This document shows positions 36,283 to 45,610 of a DNA stretch of 64,000 nucleotides, piece by piece. The notes below the pieces were generated by a model. That model was not told where the DNA came from, did not search any database, and saw only the letters and a program-made list of their open reading frames with translations. The DNA is from Alistipes sp. (GTDB lineage: Bacteria > Bacteroidota > Bacteroidia > Bacteroidales > Rikenellaceae): contig JAFVIB010000008.1 of assembly GCA_017474235.1 (NCBI GenBank), positions 16,002 through 80,001 of the forward strand, in the 5' to 3' direction. The position numbers and the translations under genes were made by a program. Each line of letters opens with the position of its first letter. Position 1 is the first letter of the stretch.

Positions 36283-36583
36283 TTTAGGTTTTTGTTATTA
36301 ATTTTTATATAGGTTTTTCTTATAACGAAATGCTATGTTATATTTAATTTCTCTAAATGCAAATATAGTGAAAATTTTTCTATTATTCATTATCAGCGAG
36401 TTAAATTTTCAATCTAATTTTAGTTTTGCTTTTCTATAACATAAAATTTCAAATAAACAATAGGGCGGGCATTTTTTTTAATACAATTTTATTCACAACT
36501 TTGCAATGTCAAAACGAAAGCCGTGTTAATAAGCGGGGCGTCCGACACAAAACCCAAACTATAAAAGACTGATTATCAACAAC
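36283..36583. promoter_or_regulatory. AT-rich intergenic region between the mutase gene and dnaA
   Basis: About 300 bp, mostly AT-rich. It contains the mutase -7 box TATATTTG (minus, 36367-36360) and one DnaA-box-like TTATTCACA (36489-36497), with TTATCAACA close to the dnaA start. I find no cluster of DnaA boxes, so there is no basis to call this oriC. Confidence 0.4.
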
Positions 36584-37999
36584 ATGCTCGCTACTTCTGT
36601 TGCATACAAAGACGCTTGGCAAAATTGCCTCAGCCAGATACAGGCTCAAACATCTGCTGAAGAGTTCGCCAAGTGGTTTCTTCCCATCGTGCCTCTTGAG
36701 TTCGATGGTTCGAAGTTGCGTCTGCGTGTACCGAGCAAATCGTTTGTTGATAAGATTGAGAGTCACTACATAAATGTACTCCGTCCGCTTATCGCCGAGT
36801 CTTTTGGCTGTCAGACCCGTTTGTGCTATGCAGTGCCAAAGAGCGAGCAGCAGGCTATACCTTCAGCTGCCAATAGCGATGCGCAGAGTATCCCTACACG
36901 CATCGACCCTGCAAATATACAAAATCCCGGGCTAATTATCCCAGGTATTGTGCAGAAAATGACACCGCGCTTTGACCCACAGCTCAACCACAACTATACT
37001 TTTGAGAATTTTATTGAGGGAGAGTGCAATCGTCTTGTACGCTCGGCAAGTATGGCAGTAGCCATCAACCCGGGCAGCAGCACGCCGTTCAACCCTCTCT
37101 ATATATATGGTGATTCAGGTCTTGGTAAGACCCATGTTGCGCAGGCTATCGGAAACGAGATTAGCATGCGTCACCCCGAGCTTCAGGTTCTCTATGTCGC
37201 TATGAGCAAGTTCCAGTCGCAGTTTCAGGCAGCGACCATAGAGAAGAATATCCCGAACTTCATCCACTTCTATCAGGGTGTAGATGTGCTTATCCTCGAT
37301 GATATTCAGGAGCTTTCGGGCAAGCCGGGTACTCAGAACGCATTTTTCAACATCTTCAACCACCTTCAGATGTCGGGCAAGCAGCTCGTTCTTATCTCTG
37401 ATAAGCCACCTGTAGAGTTGAAGGATATAGAGGAGCGTCTGCTCACCCGTTTCAAGTGGGGTCTCTCTGCGCAGATTCACATTCCTGATTTCCAGACCAA
37501 GATTAAGATTATCAAGGCAAAAGCGGCTCGTTTAGGAGCTGAAATTCCAACCGATGTAATCAACTATCTTGCCGACAATATCTCTGCGAATATCCGCGAA
37601 ATTGAGGGTGCAATATCTTCGCTTGTTGCCAACACCTCATTTATGGGCAAGAGAATTACAATATCGCTTGCAAAAGATATTCTGAAGGGATATATATCTC
37701 TCTATCAGAAGGAGATAACTATTGAGCATATCATCGACACTGTCTGCCGAGAGATGAATATCGACAAGGAGCGTCTGAACTCTTCGGAGCGTACACGCGA
37801 GGTTGCAATTGCACGACAGTTGGCTATGTATCTTGCTAAGCAGCTGACAAAGATACCGCTCACAGCTATCGGTGCCGCGATAGGCAATCGTAACCACGCA
37901 ACGGTACTGCACTCGTGCAAGACGATATCCAATCTTATGGAGACAGACAAGGCGTTCAAACTCCAAGTAGAAGAGCTCGAGAGAGTTGTATCGGCATAG
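36584..37999 (+). CDS. dnaA: Chromosomal replication initiator DnaA
   Basis: 471 residues with all four domains. Domain I: AWQNCLSQIQAQTSAEEFAKWFLP. Linker to about residue 130. AAA+ domain: YGDSGLGKTHVAQAIGNE Walker A, VLILDDIQELSGK Walker B, LISDKPPVELKDIEERLLTRFKWG sensor region. Domain IV: GNRNHATVLHSCKTISNL, the DnaA-box-recognising signature. The stop codon is part of the terminator hairpin. Confidence 0.97.
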   Translation: MLATSVAYKDAWQNCLSQIQAQTSAEEFAKWFLPIVPLEFDGSKLRLRVPSKSFVDKIESHYINVLRPLIAESFGCQTRLCYAVPKSEQQAIPSAANSDAQSIPTRIDPANIQNPGLIIPGIVQKMTPRFDPQLNHNYTFENFIEGECNRLVRSASMAVAINPGSSTPFNPLYIYGDSGLGKTHVAQAIGNEISMRHPELQVLYVAMSKFQSQFQAATIEKNIPNFIHFYQGVDVLILDDIQELSGKPGTQNAFFNIFNHLQMSGKQLVLISDKPPVELKDIEERLLTRFKWGLSAQIHIPDFQTKIKIIKAKAARLGAEIPTDVINYLADNISANIREIEGAISSLVANTSFMGKRITISLAKDILKGYISLYQKEITIEHIIDTVCREMNIDKERLNSSERTREVAIARQLAMYLAKQLTKIPLTAIGAAIGNRNHATVLHSCKTISNLMETDKAFKLQVEELERVVSA

Positions 38000-38017
38000 G
38001 TTTCTATGCCGATTTTT
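37991..38017 (+). terminator. Intrinsic terminator of dnaA, overlapping the next promoter
   Basis: TCGGCATAG (37991-37999, including the dnaA stop) pairs with CTATGCCGA (38004-38012), followed by TTTTT; these T's and the next G form the -33 box of the regulator gene. Confidence 0.85.
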
Positions 38018-38045
38018 GTTTAATCTACAAAAATCACTACCTTTG
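38015..38045 (+). promoter_or_regulatory. Promoter of the WYL regulator/CotH operon
   Basis: TTTG (38015-38018), 19 bp, TACCTTTG (38038-38045). The ATG is at 38051, so the transcript should start at or next to the AUG. Confidence 0.75.
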
Positions 38046-38050
38046 TAGAT

Positions 38051-38953
38051 ATGGATCAGCCTAAAATTGAGAGATTATTGCGTCTGATGAAGATGCTCAC
38101 TGCCAATGTAGAGTACTCGGTAGATGATATTGCCGAGCGACTCGATATGTCGCGCAGAACTATATACAGATATATAGACACATTTCGCGATGCCGGCTTT
38201 GTTATCAAAAAGAGGGGTAACTGTATTCGATTAGACAAGGAGTCGCCTCATTTCAAAGATATTTCGCAGTTGGTACACTTCACAGAGGAGGAGGCTGTAA
38301 TTCTGCGTCGCGCGATTGAGAGTATTGACGACACAAACCTCCTCAAGCAGAACCTCAAACGCAAGCTATACTCGGTTTACGACAGTGGCACTCTTGCCGA
38401 CACTATTGTCAAGGGGCAAAACTCGAGCAATGTACACTCTCTTATCGAGGCTATTGAGAACCACAAGCAGGTAATTCTGCACAACTACCAATCATCTCAC
38501 TCTGTTCGTGACCGCATAGTCGAGCCATTTGCATTTACTACAAACTATGTAAATGTGTGGTGCTACGATATAGAGGACAACTGCTGCAAAATCTTCAAAA
38601 CAGCCCGTATTGGCAGCGTAGAGCTATCAGATATCGAGTGGCAACACCGCGAGCAACACAAAGAGAACTTTATCGATATTTTCCGTATGATTACAAGTTC
38701 CGACAGCGAACTAATTGCCGTAAAGCTCAAACTTGGTCGCCTATCTTACAACCTTATTATGGAGGAATATCCCCTTGCAGAGAGGTATATCAGTACGCTG
38801 GACAAAGACCATTGGCTGCTCAATACACAGGTTGCCAACCTGCAAGGAGTGGGGCGTTTTGTAATCGGGCTTATGGACGATATTGAGATTATAGAATCGC
38901 CTGAACTGAAAGATTATATATCAACTTACATTAAGCAATACTTTAAATGTTAA
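38051..38953 (+). CDS. HTH/WYL-type transcriptional regulator
   Basis: 300 residues. Winged helix at residues 8-60 (RLLRLMKMLTANVEYSVDDIAERLDMSRRTIYRYIDTFRDAGF), then a WYL-like domain from about residue 140 (IENHKQVILHNYQSS...RIVEPFAFTTNYVNVWCYDIEDNCCKIFKTARIGSVEL). The eponymous WYL triplet is WCY here. A C-terminal WCX-type extension follows. Such proteins sense nucleic-acid or nucleotide ligands and often control defence or stress genes. Four-codon-scale overlap with the CotH gene (ATG 38947 within its end) shows coupling. Confidence 0.85.
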   Translation: MDQPKIERLLRLMKMLTANVEYSVDDIAERLDMSRRTIYRYIDTFRDAGFVIKKRGNCIRLDKESPHFKDISQLVHFTEEEAVILRRAIESIDDTNLLKQNLKRKLYSVYDSGTLADTIVKGQNSSNVHSLIEAIENHKQVILHNYQSSHSVRDRIVEPFAFTTNYVNVWCYDIEDNCCKIFKTARIGSVELSDIEWQHREQHKENFIDIFRMITSSDSELIAVKLKLGRLSYNLIMEEYPLAERYISTLDKDHWLLNTQVANLQGVGRFVIGLMDDIEIIESPELKDYISTYIKQYFKC

Positions 38954-40356
38954 TCTCTTTTGTTTTTACACTAATTTTACTCCTCTGCTCTTGTAGTACA
39001 GACAATAAATCACAAGAGGACAATAAAGACAATACTGCCAAAGAGTGGGGTGACGAGCGTAGCTATGTATTCGATATGACCTCCGTGCCGGAGATTAGAA
39101 TGAGTATGTCTCTTGACGAGTGGAATCGTCTCTTGGCGGAGTTTGACCGTAATAACGACACAAATGAGTATTTTCACTGCGATGTAGATATAACCCTCAA
39201 GGGCGAAGAGTACTCAATTGCCGATGCCGGTGTGCGTCTGAAGGGCAACACCTCGCGCCGTCGTCCTGAAGCGGGCAGTGGTACACACATTAAGAATAAA
39301 GCTGATTGGCAACATTGCCACTTCCAATTCAACTTCCGCAAGTACAACAAAGATGAGGAGCATACACTGCGTGGCGTAAGAAAACTGCATCTTAAGTGGT
39401 TTAAGGACGATGCAGCATACTGCCGCGAGATATACAGCTACGATCTTTTCCGCCGTTTTGGTATCTGGACTGCTGCCGAGAGCTGCTATTGCCGCCTATG
39501 GATACACATCGAGGGCGACGACGAGCCGGCATATTACGGTGTATATGGAATGTATGAAACCATTGACGATACCTTCCTCAAGATGCGCAAAGATGGTTTT
39601 GAGAGCCACAAAGGCAATCTTTGGAAGTGTCGTTGGGGTGCGTCGCTAAACTACGACCGAGATAAAAATGCAGATATTGGCATTGATGACAATACGGTCG
39701 ATCACACCTACGAGCTTGAGGAGTCGGGCATCGACGACCTTAACAGTTCCAAAGCACAGTTACTACATTTTATGAAACAGCTCCGCGATTTGAAGGGCGA
39801 CAAGCTGCACGATTGGTTAGCGCAAACTATTGATATAGAGCTACTACTAAGAACATACGCAGTAAATGTCGCTGTCGGCATGTGGGATGATTATTGGAAC
39901 AATACAAACAACTACTACATCTACTTCAACTCTACCGATACAGAGAAATACAAGTTCTATCTGCTGCCGTACGACTATGATAACACTTTGGGAACAACCA
40001 ATAACTGCGGTGTTCAAACAGATGCCGGTCGCCACGACCCTCTAAAGTGGGGAGATGGTAGTGTTTCGCCACTGATTGCCAAAATTTTGCAGTTTGACGA
40101 CTTTAAGAAGATATATATCGACGCACTAAGCCAGCTCAGCTCAAGCACAAGTGACTTCCACTACACCAAATCTATCGCCCGCATCAAGGCTTGGCACGCA
40201 ATGATAGAGAGATATGTCGATAACGACACAGGCGAGGATTGTACAATTAAAGACCGACCTGCTTATTGGGGTAACCACTCGGAATATCGCCTTTGGGAGA
40301 GTACCGACAGTAATACCAATTGGTTTAGAGTTAGAGCTGCATCAATGCCAAAATAG
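38947..40356 (+). CDS. CotH kinase family lipoprotein
   Basis: 469 residues. Lipobox LLLCSC (Cys ~16). VPEIRMSMSLDEWNRLLAEF and DVDITLKGEEYSIADAGVRLKGNTSRRRPEAG open a CotH-type domain; KLHLKWFKDDAAYCREIYSYDLFRRFGI, PAYYGVYGMYETIDDTFLKM and KFYLLPYDYDNTLG (acidic metal-binding segment) complete it. CotH in spores is a protein kinase; bacterial lipoprotein homologues are uncharacterised. Coupled to the upstream regulator. Confidence 0.85.
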   Translation: MLISFVFTLILLLCSCSTDNKSQEDNKDNTAKEWGDERSYVFDMTSVPEIRMSMSLDEWNRLLAEFDRNNDTNEYFHCDVDITLKGEEYSIADAGVRLKGNTSRRRPEAGSGTHIKNKADWQHCHFQFNFRKYNKDEEHTLRGVRKLHLKWFKDDAAYCREIYSYDLFRRFGIWTAAESCYCRLWIHIEGDDEPAYYGVYGMYETIDDTFLKMRKDGFESHKGNLWKCRWGASLNYDRDKNADIGIDDNTVDHTYELEESGIDDLNSSKAQLLHFMKQLRDLKGDKLHDWLAQTIDIELLLRTYAVNVAVGMWDDYWNNTNNYYIYFNSTDTEKYKFYLLPYDYDNTLGTTNNCGVQTDAGRHDPLKWGDGSVSPLIAKILQFDDFKKIYIDALSQLSSSTSDFHYTKSIARIKAWHAMIERYVDNDTGEDCTIKDRPAYWGNHSEYRLWESTDSNTNWFRVRAASMPK

Positions 40357-40382
40357 AAAAAGTAAAGTTTACTTTACTCTTT

Positions 40383-40415
40383 TCCCCTGTAAAATTTGCT
40401 TTATAGGGGATTTTT
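40383..40415 (+). terminator. Terminator of the CotH gene, containing the next -33 box
   Basis: TCCCCT (40383-40388) pairs with AGGGGA (40405-40410), helped by TAAA/TTTA inside, followed by TTTTTATTT. The loop holds the TTTG used by the next promoter. Confidence 0.7.
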
Positions 40416-40426
40416 ATTTAGTTTTG
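40395..40426 (+). promoter_or_regulatory. Promoter of the rSAM/lipoprotein pair
   Basis: TTTG (40395-40398), 20 bp, TAGTTTTG (40419-40426); leader about 22 nt to ATG 40453. Confidence 0.7.
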
Positions 40427-40452
40427 TGGAAGATACTTAAATCTATACAACT

Positions 40453-40854
40453 ATGAAAGAGCCGCTCAAAGTCAAAATCAAGCGTGCAGCGATGTATCTG
40501 CTCGGCTTTTCAGCAACTCCAATGCTGACAGCTTGTTACGGTATGCCGTATCAAGACCCTATTGACAATGTCCCTTTTGACGGTATTAGCGGAGGTGTTT
40601 ATGATGCCAAAACAGGCGAGCCTATCGCGGGGATTAAAATTTTCGCAACTCCTGATGCTAATACAACCGTAAGCTCTACAACCAATAGCGAAGGTAGATA
40701 TTTTCTTGATTACCACTTTAACCGAGCCATAAAGGTTACTGCCAAAGATATAGATGGTACAGAAAATGGAGGTCTATATCTTAACTCATCAGCCTTTGTC
40801 ACAAGTCTTGACAATCACGACACGAACTTCACTTTGCGACAGAATGTATATTAA
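40453..40854 (+). CDS. Radical-SAM-associated putative lipoprotein
   Basis: 133 residues. An unusually long basic N-terminal region (MKEPLKVKIKRAAMYLLGFS) leads to ATPMLTACYGMPY, with the candidate lipidation Cys at about residue 28. The mature part begins YQDPIDNVPFDGISGGVYDAK and continues as one CNA-B/peptidase-regulatory-like beta sandwich (GEPIAGIKIFA, TNSEGRYFLDY). This matches the lipoprotein of the rSAM/lipoprotein system known from Bacteroidetes, whose modification is not known. Its stop overlaps the rSAM start (TAATG). Confidence 0.85.
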   Translation: MKEPLKVKIKRAAMYLLGFSATPMLTACYGMPYQDPIDNVPFDGISGGVYDAKTGEPIAGIKIFATPDANTTVSSTTNSEGRYFLDYHFNRAIKVTAKDIDGTENGGLYLNSSAFVTSLDNHDTNFTLRQNVY

Positions 40855-41927
40855 TGAGTGCTAAAATCTCACTGCGCAAGCGCATTGCTTTGGAGTTATT
40901 CCGCTCTGTGCGCAAAGATTTGGTACAGAGTCACGACCTGAAAGTACTCTTTTGGGAGTGTACACTGCGTTGTAACCTGAACTGCCGCCACTGCGGTAGT
41001 GATTGCCGCGCGGTCTCCGATGTAAAGGATATGCCGGCAGAGGATTTTTTGCGTGCAGTAGATACGCTCACTCCACACCTTAACCCACATCAAGTATTGG
41101 TTACGATAACAGGCGGAGAGGCATTGTTACGCAAAGACTTAGAGCAGATTGGAGCATCTTTGCATCAGCGCGGATATCAGTGGGGTATTGTGACTAACGG
41201 AATGTTACTTGACAAATCAAAGATGGAGTCGCTATGTCGTGCCGGAATTAATGCAATCACACTATCTCTTGACGGCTTTGAGGAGCAGCACAATGCCATC
41301 CGTCGCAACCCTCACAGCTTTCAGAATGCCATTCGCGCACTCCGTGCAATAGTAAGCAGCGGCATTCGTTACGATGTGGTCACCTGCGTAACACCTGACA
41401 ATTTTGACACTCTTTCAAATTTCAAGACTCTTCTTATAGATGAAGGTTGCAAGGCGTGGCGCATATTCACGGTCTTTCCTGTCGGCAGAGCTGCTGAGGA
41501 TGATAAATTACAGCTCTCCCCACAGCAATACCGCGAGTTGATGGAGTTTATTGCAGCAACCCGCAAAGAGGGCAAAATAGCCTGTTCATACGCCTGCGAG
41601 GGCTTTTTAGGCGGCTATGAGGCAGAGGTGCGCGATAATTTCTTCGGCTGTATGGCGGGCATAGGAATCGCGGGCATACGCATAGATGGCTCTATATCGG
41701 GCTGCACGAGTATCCGCTCAAACTTTGACCAAGGGAATATATACAAAGACAACCTTTGGGAGGTCTGGAACAATCGCTTTGAGAAGTACCGCGACCGCAG
41801 TTGGGCTCGAAAGGGCAGATGTGCCACCTGCTCATCGTGGCGATACTGCAACGGCAACGGAATGCACCTCTACGACAATAACGAATGTCTAATCCATTGC
41901 AACCTTGAACGATTAGAGAGAAAATAG
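40854..41927 (+). CDS. Radical SAM/SPASM protein of the rSAM/lipoprotein system
   Basis: 357 residues. Radical SAM cluster motif in FWECTLRCNLNCRHCGSDCR (CNLNCRHC, near residues 38-45), TITGGEALLRKDL, VTNGMLL, and a C-terminal SPASM-like cysteine set (GCMAG, SGCTSIRSN, RCATCSSWRYCNGNG, CLIHC). It probably modifies the overlapping lipoprotein or a peptide, by analogy with other SPASM maturases. No transporter or peptidase gene is adjacent. A clear terminator follows. Confidence 0.88.
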   Translation: MSAKISLRKRIALELFRSVRKDLVQSHDLKVLFWECTLRCNLNCRHCGSDCRAVSDVKDMPAEDFLRAVDTLTPHLNPHQVLVTITGGEALLRKDLEQIGASLHQRGYQWGIVTNGMLLDKSKMESLCRAGINAITLSLDGFEEQHNAIRRNPHSFQNAIRALRAIVSSGIRYDVVTCVTPDNFDTLSNFKTLLIDEGCKAWRIFTVFPVGRAAEDDKLQLSPQQYRELMEFIAATRKEGKIACSYACEGFLGGYEAEVRDNFFGCMAGIGIAGIRIDGSISGCTSIRSNFDQGNIYKDNLWEVWNNRFEKYRDRSWARKGRCATCSSWRYCNGNGMHLYDNNECLIHCNLERLERK

Positions 41928-41932
41928 AACAG

Positions 41933-41969
41933 AAAAATGTGCAACTCAAAAAAAGTTGCACATTTTTTT
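41933..41969 (+). terminator. Intrinsic terminator after the rSAM gene
   Basis: AAAAATGTGCAACT (41933-41946) pairs with AGTTGCACATTTTT (41954-41967), an A-rich loop, then more T. Confidence 0.9.
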
Positions 41970-42059
41970 GCACTCTTTTTATCTGTGTCACAACTTGTCA
42001 CAAAAGGGGTGTTACTTTGCACTCAGAAATGTAAAACAAACCAATAAAAAATTACAGCT

Positions 42060-42269
42060 ATGGGAGCAAGTTACAGTATTAAGTGTAAGAATTGTGGCAC
42101 ATCTTTTATGCACATTGCAGATGATGATTTTGGTGTTATTCGCGCCTGTGTAGGTTGCGAGTGCAACATTGACACAGAGGTAGCGATACTCTGTCCTGCG
42201 TGTATGACGCGCGTAAACCGCAATAGGGCGGAGTTTGAGTCGCAAATTGAGAGCGTAATGACTTGGTAA
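42060..42269 (+). CDS. Small zinc-ribbon protein
   Basis: 69 residues with three CxxC-type pairs: CKNC (residues 9-12), CVGCEC (30-35) and CPAC (45-48), spaced as in zinc ribbons. No membrane segment; acidic middle (ADDDFG) and a C-terminal helix. Function unknown. It is preceded by a strong terminator, so it needs its own promoter; I see only a poor TTACTTTG near 42013. Confidence 0.6.
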   Translation: MGASYSIKCKNCGTSFMHIADDDFGVIRACVGCECNIDTEVAILCPACMTRVNRNRAEFESQIESVMTW

Positions 42270-42293
42270 TTTAAGAAAAAATCATTAACTTTG
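42262..42293 (+). promoter_or_regulatory. Promoter of the recA operon
   Basis: CTTG (42262-42265), 20 bp, TAACTTTG (42286-42293); predicted start near 42299, three bases before the leader ORF. Confidence 0.6.
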
Positions 42294-42301
42294 AGTGCAA
42301 A

Positions 42302-42373
42302 ATGTTGTTTGTAATATTTTTCGGTTGCCTACTTATGGCAACACTTATTGGACAAGTATTTGAAATTGAATAA
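42302..42373 (+). CDS. 23-codon hydrophobic leader peptide upstream of recA
   Basis: ATG 42302 to TAA 42371-42373: MLFVIFFGCLLMATLIGQVF followed by EIE. It starts a few bases from the predicted transcript start and stops 12 bases before the recA ATG. It may be a small membrane peptide, a translational coupling device, or chance; codons are all sense and the hydrophobic run is continuous. Confidence 0.45.
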   Translation: MLFVIFFGCLLMATLIGQVFEIE

Positions 42374-42385
42374 AAATAGACTATT

Positions 42386-43384
42386 ATGGCAGAAGTTAAT
42401 CCAGAGAAATTAAAGGTTCTCAAGGCAGTAATGGACAAAATCGAGAAGGATTTTGGCAAAGGTTCCATTATGCGTATGAGCAGTGAGCAGGTAACTGATG
42501 TACCTGTAATCCCTTCAGGTTCAATCACTCTTGATGTTGCGCTCGGTGTTGGTGGTTATCCAAAGGGTCGTGTAATCGAGATTTATGGTCCTGAGTCATC
42601 AGGTAAGACCACTCTTGCAATTCATGCTATTGCAGAGGCTCAGAAGCAGGGCGGTATTGCTGCATTTATCGATGCAGAGCACGCTTTTGACAGCTATTAT
42701 GCTCAGAAGTTGGGCGTAGATGTAGATAATTTGCTCATTTCACAGCCTGACAATGGCGAGCAGGCTCTCGAAATAGCCGATTCACTTATTCGCTCAAGTG
42801 CTATCGATATTATTGTTATCGACTCTGTTGCCGCCCTTACTCCAAAGGCTGAGATTGAGGGCGAGATGGGTGACTCAAAGATGGGTTTGCAGGCTCGACT
42901 TATGTCTCAGGCACTCAGAAAGCTTACAGCAAGCATCTCAAAGACCAAGACTGTCTGCATCTTCATCAACCAGCTGCGTGACAAGATTGGCGTAGTTTAC
43001 GGCAACCCGGAGACTACAACAGGTGGTAATGCACTGAAGTTCTACGCCAGCGTAAGAATCGACATCCGCCGTACATCTGTAATTAAGGATGGCGAGGAGC
43101 AGCTCGGTACACGCGCACGCGTCAAGGTTGTAAAGAACAAGGTAGCACCTCCATTCAAGAAGGCAGAGTTTGACATCATGTTTGGCGAGGGAATCTCAAA
43201 ACTTGGCGAGATTATTGACCTTGCAGTGGACTACGGCATTATCAAGAAGTCCGGCTCTTGGTTCTCTTATGGCGACACAAAGATTGGACAGGGCAGGGAT
43301 GCCGTGAAGGATTTCCTCACTTCAAACGAAGAGATTTGCGCAGAGGTAGAGGCTAAAGTCCGCGAAACAATGATGGCAAAGTAG
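42386..43384 (+). CDS. recA: Recombinase RecA
   Basis: 332 residues. Strand exchange and SOS coprotease. Walker [20 protein letters not shown] (about residues 69-77), [29 protein letters not shown] Walker B, L2 region [32 protein letters not shown]. Shorter acidic C-terminal tail than in E. coli. I saw no LexA-type operator in front of it. Confidence 0.98.
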   Translation: MAEVNPEKLKVLKAVMDKIEKDFGKGSIMRMSSEQVTDVPVIPSGSITLDVALGVGGYPKGRVIEIYGPESSGKTTLAIHAIAEAQKQGGIAAFIDAEHAFDSYYAQKLGVDVDNLLISQPDNGEQALEIADSLIRSSAIDIIVIDSVAALTPKAEIEGEMGDSKMGLQARLMSQALRKLTASISKTKTVCIFINQLRDKIGVVYGNPETTTGGNALKFYASVRIDIRRTSVIKDGEEQLGTRARVKVVKNKVAPPFKKAEFDIMFGEGISKLGEIIDLAVDYGIIKKSGSWFSYGDTKIGQGRDAVKDFLTSNEEICAEVEAKVRETMMAK

Positions 43385-43406
43385 ATAAAGTATTACTTTA
43401 TGTAAT

Positions 43407-45608
43407 ATGAGTTATAGCAAAGAGGATGAAATACTTATTGATAAGGCTTGGCAAGATTTAAAGCTCTCTTGCAACAAGATTTGCAAAGGCGAAGATGACA
43501 GGCAAATCATCAATCGTGCATTCTTCCTTGCAAAAGAGGCACATCAGGGGGTAAGGCGCCGTTCAGGAGAGCCTTACCTTCTCCATCCCATTGCTGTAGC
43601 TAAAATCGTCATCGAAGAGATTGGTTTGGGCGTAAAGTCGGTTGTAGCGGCGTTACTGCACGATGTAGTAGAGGATACAGACTACACCGTAGAGGATATT
43701 GAGCGCATTTTCGGGCACAAAATAGCCTCTATGGTCGATGGACTGACAAAGATGTCTGGCGTATTTAATGCCGATACATCAGCTCAAGCCGAGTATTTCC
43801 GCAAGGTACTACTCACGCTCTCTGACGATGTGAGGGTAATCCTCATTAAAATTGCAGACCGACTCCACAATATGCGAACTTTGGGCTATATGCCTAAAGA
43901 TAAGCAGATTAAAATCACAGGAGAGACCATCCACCTATTTGCTCCTCTCGCCTACAGACTTGGACTATTCCCAATCAAGAGCGAGTTGGAGGACCTGTGT
44001 ATGAAGTATCGTTTCCCCGAGGAGTACAACGAAATACAACGAAAAATCGAGGAAACAGAACCCGAAAGACAGCTGTATATCAACAAGTTCTGCGCGCCAA
44101 TTCACGCAATACTTCAAAAGAACGGAATCGAATATGAGATATCCGGTAGGGTAAAGAGCGTATATTCGATTTGGTCAAAGATGCAGCGCAAGCAGATACC
44201 TTTTGAAGAGATATACGACCTTTTTGCCATTCGCATAGTGTTCAAAGCACTGCCTTTCCCTTCAGAAAAAACCCAGTGCTGGCAGATATACTCCTCAATA
44301 ACAGACATTTACACACCTAAGCCCGACCGTTTACGCGATTGGATAAGTATGCCCAAGGCAAATGGCTATGAGGCACTACATTCGACCGTAATGGGCGCAG
44401 ACGGCATTTGGGTAGAGGTACAAATTCGCACGCAGCGAATGGAGGAGATTGCCGACCACGGATTTGCCGCCCATTGGAAATATAAGCAAGCGACTCTTTC
44501 GCAAAACGAGGATGCTTTTGACAATTGGTTAAGCAAGATTAGAGAGGCTTTAAGTGGCTCAACAGAGAACGCAGTTGAGTTCTTGGATAACTTTAAGTTA
44601 TCGCTATATACATCTGAAATTACGGTATTTACACCAAAGGGTGAACAGCGAAAACTACCTTTTGGAGCAACCGCTTTAGATTTTGCATACGACATCCATA
44701 CCAAGATTGGTAACAAGGCTATCGGAGCCAAGATAAACCACAAAATCGAGCCGGTAACCAAGCAGATAAACTCAGGCGATCAAATCGAGATTATCACAGC
44801 CGACAACGCATCTCCAAAACCGGAATGGATTGATATTGTCGTCACCACAAAGGCAAAACAGGCTATTGCCAGCTATCTAAAACGAGAGCGTGAGGACAAT
44901 ATTAAGCACGGACAGGAGCTATTCGAGCAGAAGCTTGCTCAATTCGATATATCGCTCAGTGGCAGCATTTTACGCAAAGTTATGCAGGCACACGGCTGCC
45001 ATAATAAAGACGAATTGTACAGTAAAATCGGTGCCGGAATCATCTCTTTAGACAATATAGAGAAGATTATCAAGTCCAGCTCGGCAAGCAAAATGCTGAA
45101 ATTCTGGAAGTTATGGCGCGAACCAAAGCAAACCGAGGGGGATATTGATACCATCGAAGTCAAGCCGCAAGATGATCAATTTGTCATCGCAGGGTGCTGT
45201 AATCCACTTCCGGGAGATAGTGTTGTTGGCTTCAAAGACCCCACAACAGGGCGAATTATAGTACATAAAGCCTCTTGCAACGAGCTTAACCGCCTTGCAT
45301 CACTATTTGGCAAGAATATCATCAAAGACCAGATCAGGTGGTCGCAACACAAAGCCGTATCCTATCTATCGACGATAGAACTGCGCGGAATTGACCGTAT
45401 GGGGCTGCTTTTGGAGATTTCTCGCGTGGTTTCTGAGGACTTTAGTATAAACATACGCGAAGTGTCAATACGCAGCCACGATGGCATTTTTGAGGGAAAT
45501 ATAAGCATTTATGTACAAGATACCGAGTCTCTGAACGCCATTATGGATAAGTTCCGCAGCATCAGAGGCATCGAAAGTGTTAAACGAGGTATAGAAAATA
45601 GGGAGTAA
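43407..45608 (+). CDS. Bifunctional (p)ppGpp synthetase/hydrolase (Rel/SpoT homologue)
   Basis: 733 residues. HD hydrolase (LLHPIAVAKI, ALLHDVVEDTDY near residues 72-90), synthetase (IYDLFAIRIVF, KANGYEALHSTVMG, EIADHGFAAHWKYK), TGS (ITVFTPKGEQRKLPFGATALDFAYDIHT), zinc-finger-like (CCNPLPGDSVVGF) and C-terminal ACT (ELRGIDRMGLLLEISRVVSEDF). Both catalytic halves look intact, so it should make and degrade the alarmone. Follows recA by 22 bp. Confidence 0.95.
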   Translation: MSYSKEDEILIDKAWQDLKLSCNKICKGEDDRQIINRAFFLAKEAHQGVRRRSGEPYLLHPIAVAKIVIEEIGLGVKSVVAALLHDVVEDTDYTVEDIERIFGHKIASMVDGLTKMSGVFNADTSAQAEYFRKVLLTLSDDVRVILIKIADRLHNMRTLGYMPKDKQIKITGETIHLFAPLAYRLGLFPIKSELEDLCMKYRFPEEYNEIQRKIEETEPERQLYINKFCAPIHAILQKNGIEYEISGRVKSVYSIWSKMQRKQIPFEEIYDLFAIRIVFKALPFPSEKTQCWQIYSSITDIYTPKPDRLRDWISMPKANGYEALHSTVMGADGIWVEVQIRTQRMEEIADHGFAAHWKYKQATLSQNEDAFDNWLSKIREALSGSTENAVEFLDNFKLSLYTSEITVFTPKGEQRKLPFGATALDFAYDIHTKIGNKAIGAKINHKIEPVTKQINSGDQIEIITADNASPKPEWIDIVVTTKAKQAIASYLKREREDNIKHGQELFEQKLAQFDISLSGSILRKVMQAHGCHNKDELYSKIGAGIISLDNIEKIIKSSSASKMLKFWKLWREPKQTEGDIDTIEVKPQDDQFVIAGCCNPLPGDSVVGFKDPTTGRIIVHKASCNELNRLASLFGKNIIKDQIRWSQHKAVSYLSTIELRGIDRMGLLLEISRVVSEDFSINIREVSIRSHDGIFEGNISIYVQDTESLNAIMDKFRSIRGIESVKRGIENRE

Positions 45609-45610
45609 CT

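Noticed and set aside
36283-36583. Possible oriC next to dnaA
   Set aside because: Only one good DnaA-box-like site (TTATTCACA) and one weak one; no cluster, and oriC is not always beside dnaA in this phylum.
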